A stretch of DNA of 41,755 bases from Neelides folsomi (taxonomy: Eukaryota > Arthropoda > Collembola > Neelipleona > Neelidae). Below are positions 13,501-23,784 of the stretch, one piece after another. The stretch covers positions 1 through 41,755 of the forward strand of contig JAQGBZ010000484.1 of NCBI GenBank assembly GCA_034687125.1, in the 5' to 3' direction. The notes below the pieces were generated by a model that searched no databases, had not been told where the DNA came from, and saw nothing but the letters and a program-made list of their open reading frames with translations. Each line of letters begins with the position of its first letter. The stretch's first letter is position 1. The position numbers were made by a program, and so were the translations under genes.

Positions 13501-16500
13501 GTGCTTATGGTGGGAATCGAGGGTGGGCAAAAAAGGGCTCCCTACTTCCCATTCTGTCCAGACCCCACCGTAGGGATTGAACTCTCCAAGGGGCCCTTGA
13601 AGGCTCAAGAATTTCCCCCCTCCCCGCCCCTCTGGAGATGGAAAGTAAATTAGCAAATTCGGGCCTACAAATTGGCATCGGTGGATGGGAAAAACGACTT
13701 TAAACTTTAATCCTTGAGGAATCCTGCAAAACAAGTTTTGAGCCATCTGGGTATTAAGTGGCTCTCTTCTTTTGTTGACCAAATGGCCGATTCCAACGGG
13801 AACCATGTCCCCTGTGCCTCCCTTTATTCTCCGATCCTCCTCCTTCACTTTCTTCCTCACGCATTGGGATTGGGACCCGAACCTCGGCCTCGATCATCGG
13901 CACGTTTTCTGGTTCACCCTCTTTCCGCCATCCCAATGTGGATGTCAACGGGCGCCAGATTTGTTCGCGAATCCATTTACCCAGAGGGTACAAAAATGGG
14001 TTCGTGCTATGAGGCTCTGCGGCTCCGCCTATACCCATATAATTTAACTGGGTGTTTTTTCTCTTTCAATCTTGATTTAAGAACTTTATCACCGGGCATG
14101 GATAGGTCTTGTTGTAGAACCAGATAAAGAATAAGGAAATAACATCACTCGGGCAGATTCCCCGAATGGAAGTGGCAGGGCGATAAGGGTCCATTGAGGA
14201 AAGTCCCGATGTCTAATGAGTGGACTGGGACTCGGAGAGAGAAAGCATCCTTGATGGCCTGATAGGGGAAGCAATTACGGGGAGAGATCAGATATTGGAG
14301 TTAATAAGGCTGGAATCATTGTGGAGAGAGTGATGGGGTTGAGAGACAGAATCTGAGGGCCCATCTCCTTGGGACGAGGGATGTGGAGGGCCTCTTTGTG
14401 GGAGGAATGCAGCCCACTTGGAGAGCTCGCTGGGCTCGGTCTGTAAACAGGGGATTGGAGCAGGGAATTCTCCACTGCCCAGCTCCGAACAGGCGGAGGT
14501 TGAAGAAAGGAGGCAATCGAAAAGGTAACAGCGGGGGTGCAAGCCGAGCACTCTGCTGGAGTCTTCAAAGAGATTTGGTCCTTGAACTTGGCTGTCTACC
14601 TTCCTCCCCGCCTCGGCCTCCTCCTGGATCAACTTTCTTCCCTCCGTCGCGCCTCACTTCCCTCTCTTCCCTCTCACCTCCTCCTCTCATTATCCTCTGC
14701 CCAAAATTACCTGGGGAAGGGCCGGCCAGATACATGACACGGCCTTCGTCTCCCATCATTCATCGCCCGCTATTAATCCCCTCTCCCACATTCCCACATT
14801 CCCTCTTAATTGCCGCTACTCCACTACGATAGAAATGAGGAAGGCACTCACAGTCGTCGAAGCCGTCAAGAGACCCTTCGTGCTCACGACGATCCCATAA
14901 ATCTCGACCAGGAACGTCCTCACGCCCTTCTCGCGGTCCAGCGGTTTGAGTGTGGAGATGATCCCTCCGCGAACGTCGATGTCGAACACTCGTTCCTCGA
15001 CCTCGCCGGTCTTGGAGGTGATGTTGGTGATGTAATATTCCACCTCGCTGGTTCGGCGCTCCTCGAGGGCCGCCACGGTGAGAACCGAACTCCCCACTGG
15101 CTCATTCTCGGAGATCGACCCTTTGTACAGGCTCTTGGCGAAGTGGAGGCTCCCGGTCCCTTCCTCTGACACTCCGAGAATCGTAAGGTCCAGGTAAGAA
15201 GCCTTGCGCTGAGATTGGATGGCCTCGTCGGTTGCTTTGATCTTCAGCTGATACCTTGGCTGGACATCAATCACCGCTTGCTTGAGCTTCAGAGACCCGC
15301 TAGTCCGATCGAGGGCGAAAAGGCTCCGGTCCCCGTTTACAATCTCGAATGTGACAACTCCATTGGACTCAGAGTCCAAGTCCTCTGCTCGCACTTTTAG
15401 GACTTCGAATCCCTCCGGAGTTCCTTTTTTGAGAACTGCCGCATTCATGGACTTGAACTGGGGCTCGTTGTCGTTGAGGTCTTCTACGATCACCGTCACG
15501 AGTTTCTCAGCTGAGAGTCGAAGCCCTGTCGGCACTGCCTGGTCCGTGGCGAGAACATGAAGCCTGAAAGTGTCGGCAAATTCCCTGTCAATGTTCTTTA
15601 ATGTGTGGATGACCCCCAAATTCTCATCAATCCCGAAATGAGACCCTTCAGGTTCCTGTCTCAGGATGGAGTATTTCACCTTCCCATTCAACCCTGAGTC
15701 GGGATCTTCGGCTGCTACGGTCACGATCGGGGTCTGGATTGGAATTCCTTCTTGGATCTGGCGGACGATGGCTGTGGAAGGAAATATCGGGGCATTGTCG
15801 TTGAAATCCTCCACGACAACCAAGAACTGAATAGAAGAGGAAAGCTTGGGATTTCCTCCGTCTGAGGCTGTGATATTGAGAGTGTAAGTGGAGATCCGTT
15901 CATAATCCAATGGTTTATTGAGGTAGAGATACCCGGTCTTAGGATCGATTCTAAAAGTTTCCCCTCTGTTGCCTCCGCTAATGGAGAGCGACACCACTGC
16001 GTTGAGTCCGAGATCAGGATCTGAGGCCCCAAAGCGTATCAGTTCCGTGTTCACACCTGTGGTTTCTATGATAGAAATTCTCGATTCTGATTGTGTAAAC
16101 TCGGGCATGTTGTCATTTTCATCAAGGATATCGATGGTGACGAGGACGGAAGAACTCAGCGGCCCGGTCGGGGCCGTGTCTTGAGCCACCACTTTGATCA
16201 CATATTGAGGCTCACTTTCTCGGTCAAGTGTTCGGGCTAAGTTGATCTGCCCTGTCATGGAATCAATTTTGAAGGTTCCGTCGGAGTCTTGGATGAAATA
16301 GACAATATCTCCATTGAGGCCCTCGTCAATGTCATTTGCGAGGACTCTGATGACCTGAGATCCGATCGGGGCCCCTTCAGAGATTTGGGCCGCATAGGAA
16401 TTCCGCACAAACACAGGTTTGTTGTCGTTCTCGTCGGTGATGTAAATAATAATCGTGGCTTTGTCCTTAAGTCTCGTGGCTCCTCCGTCCTGCACCTTAA

Positions 16501-19500
16501 TGTCAAGGGAGATGAAGTCCGAGCCGGTCTTCTGGAGCAGGGCCTCACGGTCAAAGGATTTCCCGCTCTTGACAAATCCATTCCGAGGGTCGATCATGAA
16601 GTCGGAGTCGGAAGAAGAAACAATGGAGTAAATGAGTTCGGCATTTCTTCCCACGTCGTTGTCGGTTGCCAGGACGCGGCCGACATATGTGTCGGGCCCC
16701 TCATTCTCGGCCAGATAGAAATGGAAGGTCGCATTGGAAAACATGGGAGCGTTGTCGTTCTCGTCAATGACATGGATGACAAGAGAGACGGTAGACGACC
16801 TTGGCGGAGATCCCCCATCTCTTGCAAGAATTGTGAGGGAGTAGTAATCTTCCTCTTCCCTGTCCAGAGAGCTCTTGACGTAAAGAGCTCCGTCTGGAAA
16901 AACTCCAAACTTGTTTTCCCCGTTCCCCTCAAGGATCTTGTAGTGGATTTCTCCATTTTGAGCCTCGTCCTCATCGGAGGCTTGGAGGGTGAAGAAGCGG
17001 CTGTTGACAGCCGTCGACTCGAGCAGAGAAGTCTCGTAGGAGGAATGGTCGAAGACGGGCGTGTGGTCGTTGACGTCTCTGACACGGAGGGAAATTATTT
17101 GGGCGGAGCTAAGCGATGGGCTCCCTTCATCTCTCGCAGTCACCTCAAGGCTTAAAAGACTCTTGGAGTCGGAGAGGCGCAGGGGCTTCCTCAGCACGAT
17201 CAGCCCGTTGGAAGGATGGATGAAGAACAAGTTGTTGGGGTTCTTGCTTAGCGAGTAACTCACTTCGGCATTCTTCCCCTCGTCTCGATCTTTGGCCGAG
17301 ACAAGAAGAACCTCCGAACCCACGGGGGAATTCTCTTCGATTGTGGCATAAACCCGCTTGGCCTCAAACTCCGGTGCGTTGTCGTTCACATCGATCACGC
17401 TCACTTGGACGAAGCAAAGGCCGTAAGCGTCCTCGTCTTGGAGCTTCGATCGGCCGAGGATCGTGAGATTGTAAAATGTTTGCAGTTCCCTGTCAATTGA
17501 TTTCAGCGTCCGGAGCTCTCCACTTGGACCCTCAATCCCAAAAACCCGTTCTGAGTTTCCGTCAATGATGGAGAAATTTATTTCAGAATTTTTCTTCCCG
17601 TTTGCTGTCACTTTCCCGACAAAGACGGACTCACGGCTCATCTGCTGCCCCACGTCTTCCGTCACTGTAAAGGCGTAAATCTCTTTGACAAAGGTCAATT
17701 CGTGGCTTTGGCCCTTCACTCCCCCGATCAGGATTTCCACCAAGGCTTGTTCTTCACTCTTCCGTCCCCCTCCGTCAATGGCTGATACATGAAGTGTGAA
17801 GATGCGCCGACGAGAAGATTTCAATTCCTTTTTAACTTTAATTTCTCCAGTCTTTTCATTGAGGGAAAACATTGGGTCGCTGGGAGGGTCAAGGGTGAAT
17901 CTAATTTCAGAATTTTTCCCCTCGTCCAAATCATGCCCAAACACTTGACCGACAACAGTCCCGACATTTGCATCCAGGCCAACTGACATTAAATAGTGAT
18001 TTGGGTAAAGGACCGGAGCATTGTCATTAACATCGACGAGTTCAAGAAGCACGGTAGCAGTGGAAGAGAGCGATGGGGCGCCTTGGTCTTTGGCTATCAC
18101 TTTCAGTTCAAATTGAGCTCTCACCTCCCTGTCCAACTTTGACCTGGAAAGGATTTTCCCCGAGCTTGAGTCGAGATGGAAGAAGTTTGGATAAGCATCT
18201 TCGGTTTGCGGGGAGAGGAAGTAAGCAATTGACCCATTGGTGCCTTGGTCCTGGTCCGAGGCCGAGAGAGCTGCAATGAGAGTTCCAGGAGGAGCATCTT
18301 CGGAAATGAACACTTTGCTCGACTCCTCCCGGAACTTCGGCTTCTCGTCGTTCTCATCAAGGATGGTAATTTTGATTTGGGTGAAGGCCCATTTGGGATT
18401 GGGGCCACCGTCGCGAGCGGATATTTTGAGCCGGACCGTTCCTTCTTGTTCTCTGTCGAGGCGAGCTCGGGTCGTGAGAAGTCCACTCCCAGCATCCATC
18501 TCAAACCACATTTTCTCATTCCCTGTAAACGGGGCAAGGAAGAAGCTGTTATCCAACCAACCATGCTATACACCTTAATTCATTTTCTAAGAGAAAGTTA
18601 AATGATGTGCACTCATAAAATTGAGTTCTGATTAAAAACTCCCCTATTGATTCTTATAATGATTCCCACATTCCACGTCCGTGTAGTATGAATGTATGCA
18701 AATAAAGGATGTTCATGTACCATGCGAGTACGCAATTACCGTGAAGATAAAATACTTGATAGGTAGTTGACATAAAATGTAAAAAACATTCTTATTTGAG
18801 CATTAATGACTCTCGTCAGTAATCTCAAGCCAATTTTTTACTCTCCTAATTTACAGCCATGGCTGAGCATCTCTATATGCTTTTACTTATTTCACATGGG
18901 TGCGCTTCTAATCAATTCTCGTTAATATATATTTCATTCTTCTTCCCTGATCTCATACATACCAACAAGCAATATAAAATCCAATAGGAAAAACGCTCAA
19001 GTGTCCTACTCGGAAAGAAGGAAAACTAGAAGTGAATGATACATTTTTATTATAGACAAAGTACGTTTTATAAGCTTAAACAACCCAAGACTTTCGCATA
19101 TGTATCATTTATATTGTAAATGAATAGAAATATATTATACATGTCTATATAATATAGGTAAGAAAGTATGCACATCCTAAAGAACTAAATGCCTGATGCC
19201 TAGTTATGTAAACCTGGTTGTTATATGTAAGAGTAATAACGTTGAGTAGCATGCGTGATCCATCGTTAGGAAGAAGTCGCATTTTTCGTCCTGCCCCTTA
19301 CTACAATTATGCGAATTGTTTCAGCCATAAAAATCCAAATTACGTTAAACAACACAAATTGTGCTTGATCCCCAGAGAGGGACAAAACATTGGATAATTG
19401 GAAAGATGATTAAATACTACATGCATGCAAATTCCCCCGTTTTGAATGATTACCATCCCTACATGGGAATTAAATAAGACGAGTAAATACCTGAGACGAT

Positions 19501-20994
19501 GGAGTAGAAAACTTGTGAATTGATTCCAGTGTCTTTGTCGGTGGCCGTGATGCTGGCCACAAATGTGCCTGGCGGGACGAGCTCCCTCAGCACAGCCGAG
19601 TACTCACTTTTCTCAAAGAGGGGTTCGTGGTCGTTGATGTCATTCACTTGGATGATGAGGAAGGCAGTGGAGCTCCTGGGCGGAGTTCCTTTGTCAACAG
19701 CCATAATGCTCAAATTGTACTTTCCGATCCGCTCCCGGTCCAACACTCCGTTCACTCGCACAAGCTGGAAGGACGGCGTGGACTCGAGGCGAAAATGGCC
19801 CATTTCGTTGCCCGAGAGGATTGTCACGACCGTGTCGCCGTTGAGCCCCTCGTCGTTGTCGACGACGGAGATGGCGGCCACGACCGAGCCATTCACTGCG
19901 TTCTCGTCCACAGTCGCCGCACTGGCCGTTGGAGGGAAGTATCTGAACCGGACGGTGGGGTCATGGTCATTGGCATCAAGTAGATTGACAGTCACGTAGG
20001 TCCTCCCGGCCTGTCGCGGAACCCCGTGGTCTCGGGCGAAAACCGTAAAGACGCACGACTTTGGACAACTGGCTTGGGGGGCTGGGCAGTTTTGCTGACA
20101 GTTCAGCGGACCCATTGTGGTGATGATGCCTGTCTCGGCATCCACACTGAACTGCGTCTCCGTTTCGGAGAGGTAATAGGAGATGTGGGCATTGTCCCCA
20201 TCGTCGTTGTCCGTAGCCATCACTTGGAGCACGATGGTCCCGATGGGAACGAGCTCATTGAGAGAGACGACGTAATCGCTGTGATCGAAGATTGGAGGGT
20301 TATCGTTCACATCCACAATCGTGGCACTGACAGTGAGGAACCCGAACTTTGGCGGACTTCCGCCGTCTTGAGCTGAGATGTTGAGCTTGTAAAAGGCCCG
20401 TGTTTCCCTGTCCAGCCGCCCCGTCGTCTCCAAATGGAGGAACGGGGCCTCACCGCTGGGGTTCGTCGTCACGGCCACCCGAAAATGCCCGTCCTCGTTC
20501 CCACCAACAATTTTGTACTCGAGCGTGACTCCATTGACCCCGATGTCCGCATCCTCGGCCGTGTCGAGGAACACCCGCGTCCCCGCATTGGCACTCTCCG
20601 AAAACGTAACGTGGAGGTCCGGTTCGGGGAAGAACGGTGCATTATCGTTGACGTCCAGGACGTTGATCCGGACCTCGAGTGGGTAAGTTGGTTGGCTGGA
20701 GAGGATGACGAGATCGAGGCGGTCGGTGGGCAGGGCCTCTCTGTCGATCTCCCTTGTCGTCCACAGCTCCCCGGTCGTCCCATTGAGCCAAAACTCCTGG
20801 ACGGCCTCGTTGAAGCGGTATGTGAAGCCGGGACGGGTCGGGATGCGACCGACGAACGTTTGCGGGGGCAGCCCCTCCTTCACTTCGAACTGGGCCCGCA
20901 TGTCAATGGTTTTCGAGGCCCGGGCCTCCTTCCCCGGTCCTTGCCCATGGATGAGGAGGAACTGGGCGGCGAGGAGGAGGAGACGGAGCAACAT
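115..20994 (-). CDS. ft: Fat-type giant atypical cadherin (FAT4 / Drosophila Fat class), 15 exons, 3' end outside window
   Basis: This is the spliced gene for Fat, a single-pass cell-surface cadherin. In insects and vertebrates Fat binds Dachsous and feeds Hippo growth control and planar cell polarity. Fifteen exons join in phase to 4,860 codons. Seen in the protein: a signal peptide (residues 1-18); 34 cadherin repeats by counting repeat ends (DxNDNxP or degenerate versions), the same number as Drosophila Fat; a ~190-residue linker; EGF-like 1-4 (about 3825-4003); LamG (about 4008-4190); EGF (about 4198-4233); LamG (about 4240-4435); a membrane helix (about 4450-4474); and a tail carrying Fat/FAT4-like blocks such as SDIDIVYHYKGF, TLQDISGKPLQ, DEDESGNDSF and DYLLNWGPNYENL. 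The gene-level span includes introns. The start is ATG at 20994 (A at -3) because it opens directly into a signal peptide. The last exon seen ends at a donor at 115/114, so the final C-terminal exon(s) are missing. The tail blocks separate it from Fat-like/kugelei and Dachsous. Confidence 0.95.
1582..1849 (-). CDS. ft: fat exon 14: middle of LamG 2
   Basis: The exon reads LDEGEVKFSS after acceptor TTTGTACAG, then DGEWHTVRLSHLNQ and TTLMIGGLKPDFQ, ending KIHS plus one base at CAG/GTATGG. LLM/LDEGEV and HSG/FMGC are typical LamG strands across the joins. Confidence 0.9.
1971..2490 (-). CDS. ft: fat exon 13: end of LamG 1, EGF 5, first part of LamG 2
   Basis: The exon contains VFIGGVP and DFIGCIHSLIINGR (end of LamG1), then CDKHKCGSTGECIDLWDSYTC (EGF5), then SYIEFKIGE and FTFRTIHPEGVLFYAAS (LamG2). 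It ends TLLM at donor GTAATT, phase 0. It also carries the tetrabasic site RKKR at 2070-2081 (see findings). Confidence 0.91.
2592..3360 (-). CDS. ft: fat exon 12: EGF-like 1 (end) to 4 and most of LamG 1
   Basis: After acceptor TTTTTTAG the exon closes EGF1 (GVKC) and encodes three further EGF modules: PCEAGGSC...GKRC, PCKNGGSC...GNHC and PCMNGGEC...GRYC. LamG1 follows from about residue 4008 (FSYASFMSFP, LVYNYGG, WYRIIATRNG). The exon ends in phase 2 at GTAAAT. Confidence 0.92.
3510..7951 (-). CDS. ft: fat exon 11: repeats 23-34, linker and start of EGF1
   Basis: This is the largest exon, 4,442 nt. It starts after GACCTAG with YSIREEGIPF and ends CLPGFT at GTTTGA in phase 1. Repeat ends include DLNDNVP, DANDNAP, DKNDNPP, DVNDNAP, DGNNNAP, DVNDNAP, DGNDPP and DINDNGP. 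Repeats 24, 29 and 31 have non-canonical ends (DHKRFVG, GTNSGSP, GENEFFP). After repeat 34 comes a ~190-residue non-cadherin linker, then CDSQNPCQNGASC, the first EGF module. That module has the long loop before its fifth cysteine that is usual in Fat proteins. Confidence 0.94.
8055..8235 (-). CDS. ft: fat exon 10: end of repeat 22, start of repeat 23
   Basis: No long open frame marks this exon; I found it from the flanking exons. After acceptor AATTTCAG it reads TPRLTGTGMVRV, then IIKDVNDNTPKF, EENVPEGTLV and LLATDSDEGLNAQIR. It ends in phase 2 at donor GTAATA. Both joins restore repeat motifs (LDTGTPRL and AQIRYSI). Confidence 0.88.
8236..8788 (-). other. ft: fat intron 9 (553 bp)
   Basis: Bounded by CAG/GTTAGT and AATTTCAG. 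I see no further exon or repeat in it. Confidence 0.8.
8789..9284 (-). CDS. ft: fat exon 9: rest of repeat 21 and most of repeat 22
   Basis: The exon starts VSATDVDEGLNSQIRY after TTTTTTAG, passes FDINDNPPYF, and ends VALDTG at CAG/GTTAGT in phase 1. Repeat 22 carries NDADMASSTSQIRY and LDRERQAEY. Confidence 0.92.
9355..9510 (-). CDS. ft: fat exon 8: end of repeat 20, start of repeat 21
   Basis: The exon starts IIARDRGEPSESSAQ after TTACAG, contains ILDVNDNSPIF, and ends GMSILQ at GTAAGT. It is phase 0 at both ends. The NYSLN/IIARDRG join restores the standard cadherin strand. Confidence 0.9.
9566..9823 (-). CDS. ft: fat exon 7: end of repeat 19 and first part of repeat 20
   Basis: The exon reads VNIVLKDVNDIAPEF, then KARDEDEGRNGYIEY and LDREIRQNYSLN at donor GTACGT. 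It is phase 0 at both ends. The preceding intron is 47 bp, close to the practical minimum for spliceosomal introns. Confidence 0.9.
9871..10052 (-). CDS. ft: fat exon 6: remainder of cadherin repeat 19
   Basis: The exon starts after CATGTAG with GG, completing Gly, then LNGMIQFSIVSGNENN and LDRETKAYYNL, ending LSSFVQ at donor GTAAGA. Removing the 57-bp intron before it restores the usual ATDLDSGLNG motif of a cadherin repeat. That is why I treat the stop-free segment as an intron. Confidence 0.82.
10053..10109 (-). other. ft: 57-bp in-frame, stop-free intron of fat (intron 5)
   Basis: The segment begins GTACGT and ends TTTTTTCATGTAG on the minus strand. Its length is divisible by three and it has no stop. 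Retention would insert TFPPSPLLVGDLNEFFHVG between ATDLDSG and LNG of cadherin repeat 19. That insertion would break a calcium-binding motif, so splicing is the likely main state. Confidence 0.75.
10110..10311 (-). CDS. ft: fat exon 5: end of repeat 18, start of repeat 19
   Basis: After acceptor ATTCCTCAG the exon reads VQHYIFVVQAQDKG, continuing RLDYEE of exon 4, then VVDLNDNAPQF and repeat 19 up to SATDLDS. The donor CAG/GTACGT leaves phase 1. The intron behind it is 57 bp and in frame. Confidence 0.87.
10312..12353 (-). other. ft: fat intron 4 (2,042 bp)
   Basis: Bounded by GTAAGC at 12353 and ATTCCTCAG. Stretches at about 10830-11100 and 12000-12240 are less AT-rich than the rest, but no open frame in them resembles cadherin or another family. 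Nothing else was recognised. Confidence 0.75.
12354..12587 (-). CDS. ft: fat exon 4: end of repeat 17, first two thirds of repeat 18
   Basis: The exon starts VIDTNDNPPSF, closing repeat 17, and runs through AHDNDEGLNG to RLDYEE at donor GTAAGC. It is phase 0 at both ends. The intron to exon 3 is only 51 bp. Confidence 0.9.
12639..12947 (-). CDS. ft: fat exon 3: end of cadherin repeat 16 and most of repeat 17
   Basis: The exon reads VEIELLDKNDSPPRF, then a repeat with the LEATDED and IDREEKEEY motifs, ending DMTLLIK. The acceptor is TAATCCACAG and the donor GTAAGC, with phase 0 at both ends. The repeat-end strand IELLDKND completes the strand begun in exon 2, which confirms the join. Confidence 0.9.
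12948..14851 (-). other. ft: fat intron 2 (1,904 bp)
   Basis: Bounded by GTGAGT at 14851 and TAATCCACAG. The sequence from about 13500 to 14750 is unusually mixed in composition and open in several frames, but none of the translations looks like a protein domain. It could hold regulatory sequence; nothing specific is supported. Confidence 0.75.
14852..18522 (-). CDS. ft: fat exon 2: cadherin repeats 5 (second half) to 16 (most)
   Basis: This 3,671-nt exon starts GNEKMWFEMDAGSG after acceptor TTTACAG and ends ...LLTASTT at donor GTGAGT, phase 0. Repeat ends DENDEKP, DVNDNAP, DVNDNAP, DVNDHTP, DENDNAP, DENDNKP, DENDNMP, DFNDNAP and DLNDNEP are visible. Repeats 7 and 15 end in degenerate linkers (IGGVKGQSHEL and GVSEEGTGSL) that lack the calcium-binding DxNDN core. 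Many LDRE motifs mark repeat interiors. Confidence 0.93.
18523..19490 (-). other. ft: fat intron 1 (968 bp)
   Basis: Bounded by CAG/GTATTT and CCCGTTTACAG. It is AT-rich without long open frames. Nothing else was seen. Confidence 0.8.
19491..20994 (-). CDS. ft: fat exon 1: signal peptide, cadherin repeats 1-4 and first half of 5
   Basis: The first coding exon starts MLLRLLLLAAQFLLIHGQ, a clear secretion signal. Repeat ends LDVNDNAP, VDVNDNPP, LDANDHDP and NDINDHEP mark cadherin repeats 1-4. Repeat 5 is cut after YSIVSG, in phase 1, at the donor CAG/GTATTT. In Drosophila the N-terminal repeats form the Dachsous-binding head. Repeat 3 has an unusual four-cysteine insert (see findings). The frame stays open upstream to a TTG at 21012, but ATG 20994 is the natural start. 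Confidence 0.93.
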
Positions 20995-21300
20995 GTTCCT
21001 GGGATCACTCAAGGGCGGGGGCGGTTGACCCGGCCCGGACCCGGCTCATGCGAGGAGTCGGAATGGCCGGGACGCATTCTCACTTTCCCCATGGAGAGCA
21101 CTGTGGGGTTCTCTGAGCCATCTCCGACTCCACACTCACATCCACCACACACACACACACACACTGGGCTGGCTGGTCCGAATTCCTTTTCCCTCTCCGT
21201 CACTGCATTCTTGAGACCAGGTCCGCCAGAGCAGCGAGGTGTCTTCTGGGCAGAGAGCGAGTCTCGACTGTGTGTATGTTATATTTTGTGAGTGCAAGGC
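20995..21300 (-). promoter_or_regulatory. ft: 5' flank / likely 5' UTR of fat
   Basis: The ~300 bp upstream of the Fat start codon are much richer in G and C than the flanking intergenic DNA and carry a CA microsatellite. The sequence just before ATG is AGGAACATG, with A at -3. The transcription start cannot be fixed from sequence, and a non-coding first exon is possible. Confidence 0.4.
21146..21164. repeat. (CA)9 microsatellite in the fat 5' flank
   Basis: Nine CA units plus a C, read as GT repeats on the Fat sense strand, about 150 bp upstream of the start codon. It probably lies in the 5' UTR or promoter. Confidence 0.9.
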
Positions 21301-23770
21301 CAAGTTGGATTGCCGAAGGGTACCCAGGTACCTTCTCGTTGGTAGGAGGAACGTCCGGAATACCTCACCTTAAGAACCAATCATCTCAAATAGGTAGGAA
21401 TGCCAGAGCTTCCTTCCACCCTAAGCAGCCCCTTACCTGTCAAAAGAAGCCCTCTGGGATTTACAAGCCTCCAAAACCTTACCCTTCTTCCTTTCGCCTC
21501 ACTCCGGACTCTCCCTCAACCCTATCTGAGGATCTCTCTGCCCGTGGGTGTTCGTCCCTCTCCCAATTCATTCCACCTCCATTTTCATACTCATTTTTAT
21601 GGAATCGTAATTATAGGCAGCTTGGGCTTCAAAATACACTCGCCATTCAATTTACACCACAATCTCTATTACGGGGAGTAATTAAATCCCACTCTACATG
21701 GCGGCTTCCTCTCTTTCCCACACTCCATATCCTCATGACATTATTAAATTTTTTGAACTTGACCACTCGACTCCATTCGCTCCATCCCTCAAACGACCGG
21801 CAAATCTGGATGATAAATTCATTAACAACTCCCCATTCCCACCCAGATGTTTATTTCTTTTGATTCAAGGAGTATACAAATTATTGAAATGTCCCTTCCT
21901 CAACCCACGTATTCGCACAATTATTGGTCTAATAATGAGGAGTAGTGTATTATAAACCTCCGTGTTTACATTTATATATTATATATACCACGCATCGTTG
22001 GGCGAATTTTATATTTTAATACGCCTACTATCTCTTTCGAAAGACATCCAGACGCACATACCCTTCCACACATCTTGCAACGTACTTGTATTTACAGGAT
22101 ATTAAGCTTTGTGCGTATAGTCTAGGTATAGGCAAAGAGTATACATCCAGCGTAGCGTATACGGTACACGTATGCAAGTACGGGTATATAAATAATATAC
22201 AGGTATGGTACTTATTTATATTGGATGTTTATACCTATGGACATTATCTCAATACGTGTGAATGTTACAAAGCACAAACTTGTTGCACACCAATTTATTT
22301 ATCTTTATATCATAGAGTCACCAAATCGTCATAAAGAAGTATGCATACATAAATACGTATATGTTATGTTCATATACTAACGATAAGTAATAAGTATATA
22401 TGCGTGTGTAATAAAATATTTATTAATCCCGCGATCAAACAAAATTATCAAAACTAAACAATTCCATTTGAAGAAACGTGTTGGAGAGCAAGATTCCTCA
22501 TTTATGACTCATTTGAATTCTTAAAACAATTGACTTTTTCACTCAAAGATTTAACAAGTTTTTCAATTTTGTTTTAACAATGCTTGCTGTAAAACTTTTA
22601 CTTTTCCGTGAATTCATTCGTAGCCATTGATGATGATGATCCTATAAATTATACATAAATAATTTTCGAAAGTTAATTTGCATTTAAATTTTTTGAATTG
22701 TAAAAAGCACTTTTGAAGATGAATATAAAAAATTGATTTATTATAGTTAAATTGCAATAGTAAGCATCATGTATAAATTTTATCATCAGATACACAAGTA
22801 TTCCATTAATTTGGAAATATATTTTAGATAAACGTAGGAGTAAAATACAACAACAGCATTAATCTTGTATGAAACATAAACATACCTTTTGCTTGTAAAT
22901 GAAAAAGAACGCGTTTTTTTCATATTTACCCGAATTAGAAATATTTCAAGCTTTAAAGGAATATTATAAACTTATACGTAGGAGGAATTGATTGTGTTTG
23001 TGCAAAGAGTACCATGGGCGATCATTTGTTGAATAATATTTGAAAATTTATTTATTTTGCATGTGGTATTTTATAGTTTATATGTGTATAATAAGTGTAG
23101 TAGGCACAGTATATAAGTTAATTATTTTTAATGCATGTTTGCATGTTGTGTGCAATACATGTAGTATTTATATGGACTAAATAATTAGCACAAATTCCAA
23201 CCATTTGATTTATATAAGTCTTAGGTAATATAAGAAAAGCAAAAACATTGTGAATCATTATTAAGCCAAACCGTTCACATACAAATGTACTTATAGCAAA
23301 CATTTTATATATCTAATATTACCAATATATATTGTGGCATTGATTGTTTTACAGTAATGTACACTTAGGTATATATGATTGTGCTTCTAAAAGTTTAATA
23401 TGCAATTAGCATTTGAATTTATTGAGTACTTAGGTAACAACTATGTAATGAACGTTGTAGTAAATTGCAATCAATATTTCATTTGTCTCCCAATAATCCA
23501 GCGAATTATTAATAAATTCTTTAGTCAAACATTTAAAATAATCAAAGAAATTCACTCGACAAATTCCCTTATTTGTAGACAAATTTCTTAAAAAATAAAC
23601 TGCTATGTTGTGCAAAATTTGACAATATTTAAAGTTATTTTACCTCAATTGTGGATTAACCATTACAATAACAATTGCATTTGTTTAATGAACCCAGGTT
23701 CATATTACTTCTACGTATATATGTATTATAATATACTATGTTTATAAGTACATAACTTTTAATTCTAAAG
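21301..23770. other. Intergenic region between fat and the MESK2-like gene
   Basis: The first ~650 bp are C-rich on the plus strand, and the rest is strongly AT-rich with many ATACATATGTA-like words. No open frame has recognisable protein features. The two genes are head-to-tail on the minus strand with about 3.2 kb between the MESK2 stop and the Fat start. Confidence 0.7.
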
Positions 23771-23778
23771 TATAATGT

Positions 23779-23784
23779 TTTATT
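23779..23784 (-). terminator. Candidate poly(A) signal for the MESK2-like gene
   Basis: The nearest AATAAA on the minus strand below the stop codon lies 391 nt past it. In such AT-rich DNA this hexamer is common by chance, so this is only a candidate. Confidence 0.25.

Noticed and set aside
13491..13580. tRNA-like D-arm string GTGGCCGAGTGC
   Set aside because: It resembles the D-arm of a Ser/Leu tRNA, but no anticodon stem or GGTTCGAATCC-type T-arm follows at the right distance.
16289..17155. 288-residue plus-strand open frame opposite Fat exon 2, and many similar frames across 3500-8000 and 14800-20900
   Set aside because: They are antisense shadows of the cadherin exons; codon constraint on the minus strand keeps them open. 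Their translations show no domain.
20434..21291. 285-residue plus-strand open frame over Fat exon 1 and its 5' flank
   Set aside because: Mostly antisense to the signal peptide and repeats 1-3, and low-complexity His/Thr (the CA repeat) beyond. No supporting motifs.
21270..21863. 197-residue plus-strand open frame upstream of Fat
   Set aside because: The DNA is C-rich and simply lacks stops; the translation is Ser/Pro/Leu-biased without recognisable features. Two overlapping frames are open as well, as expected by chance here.
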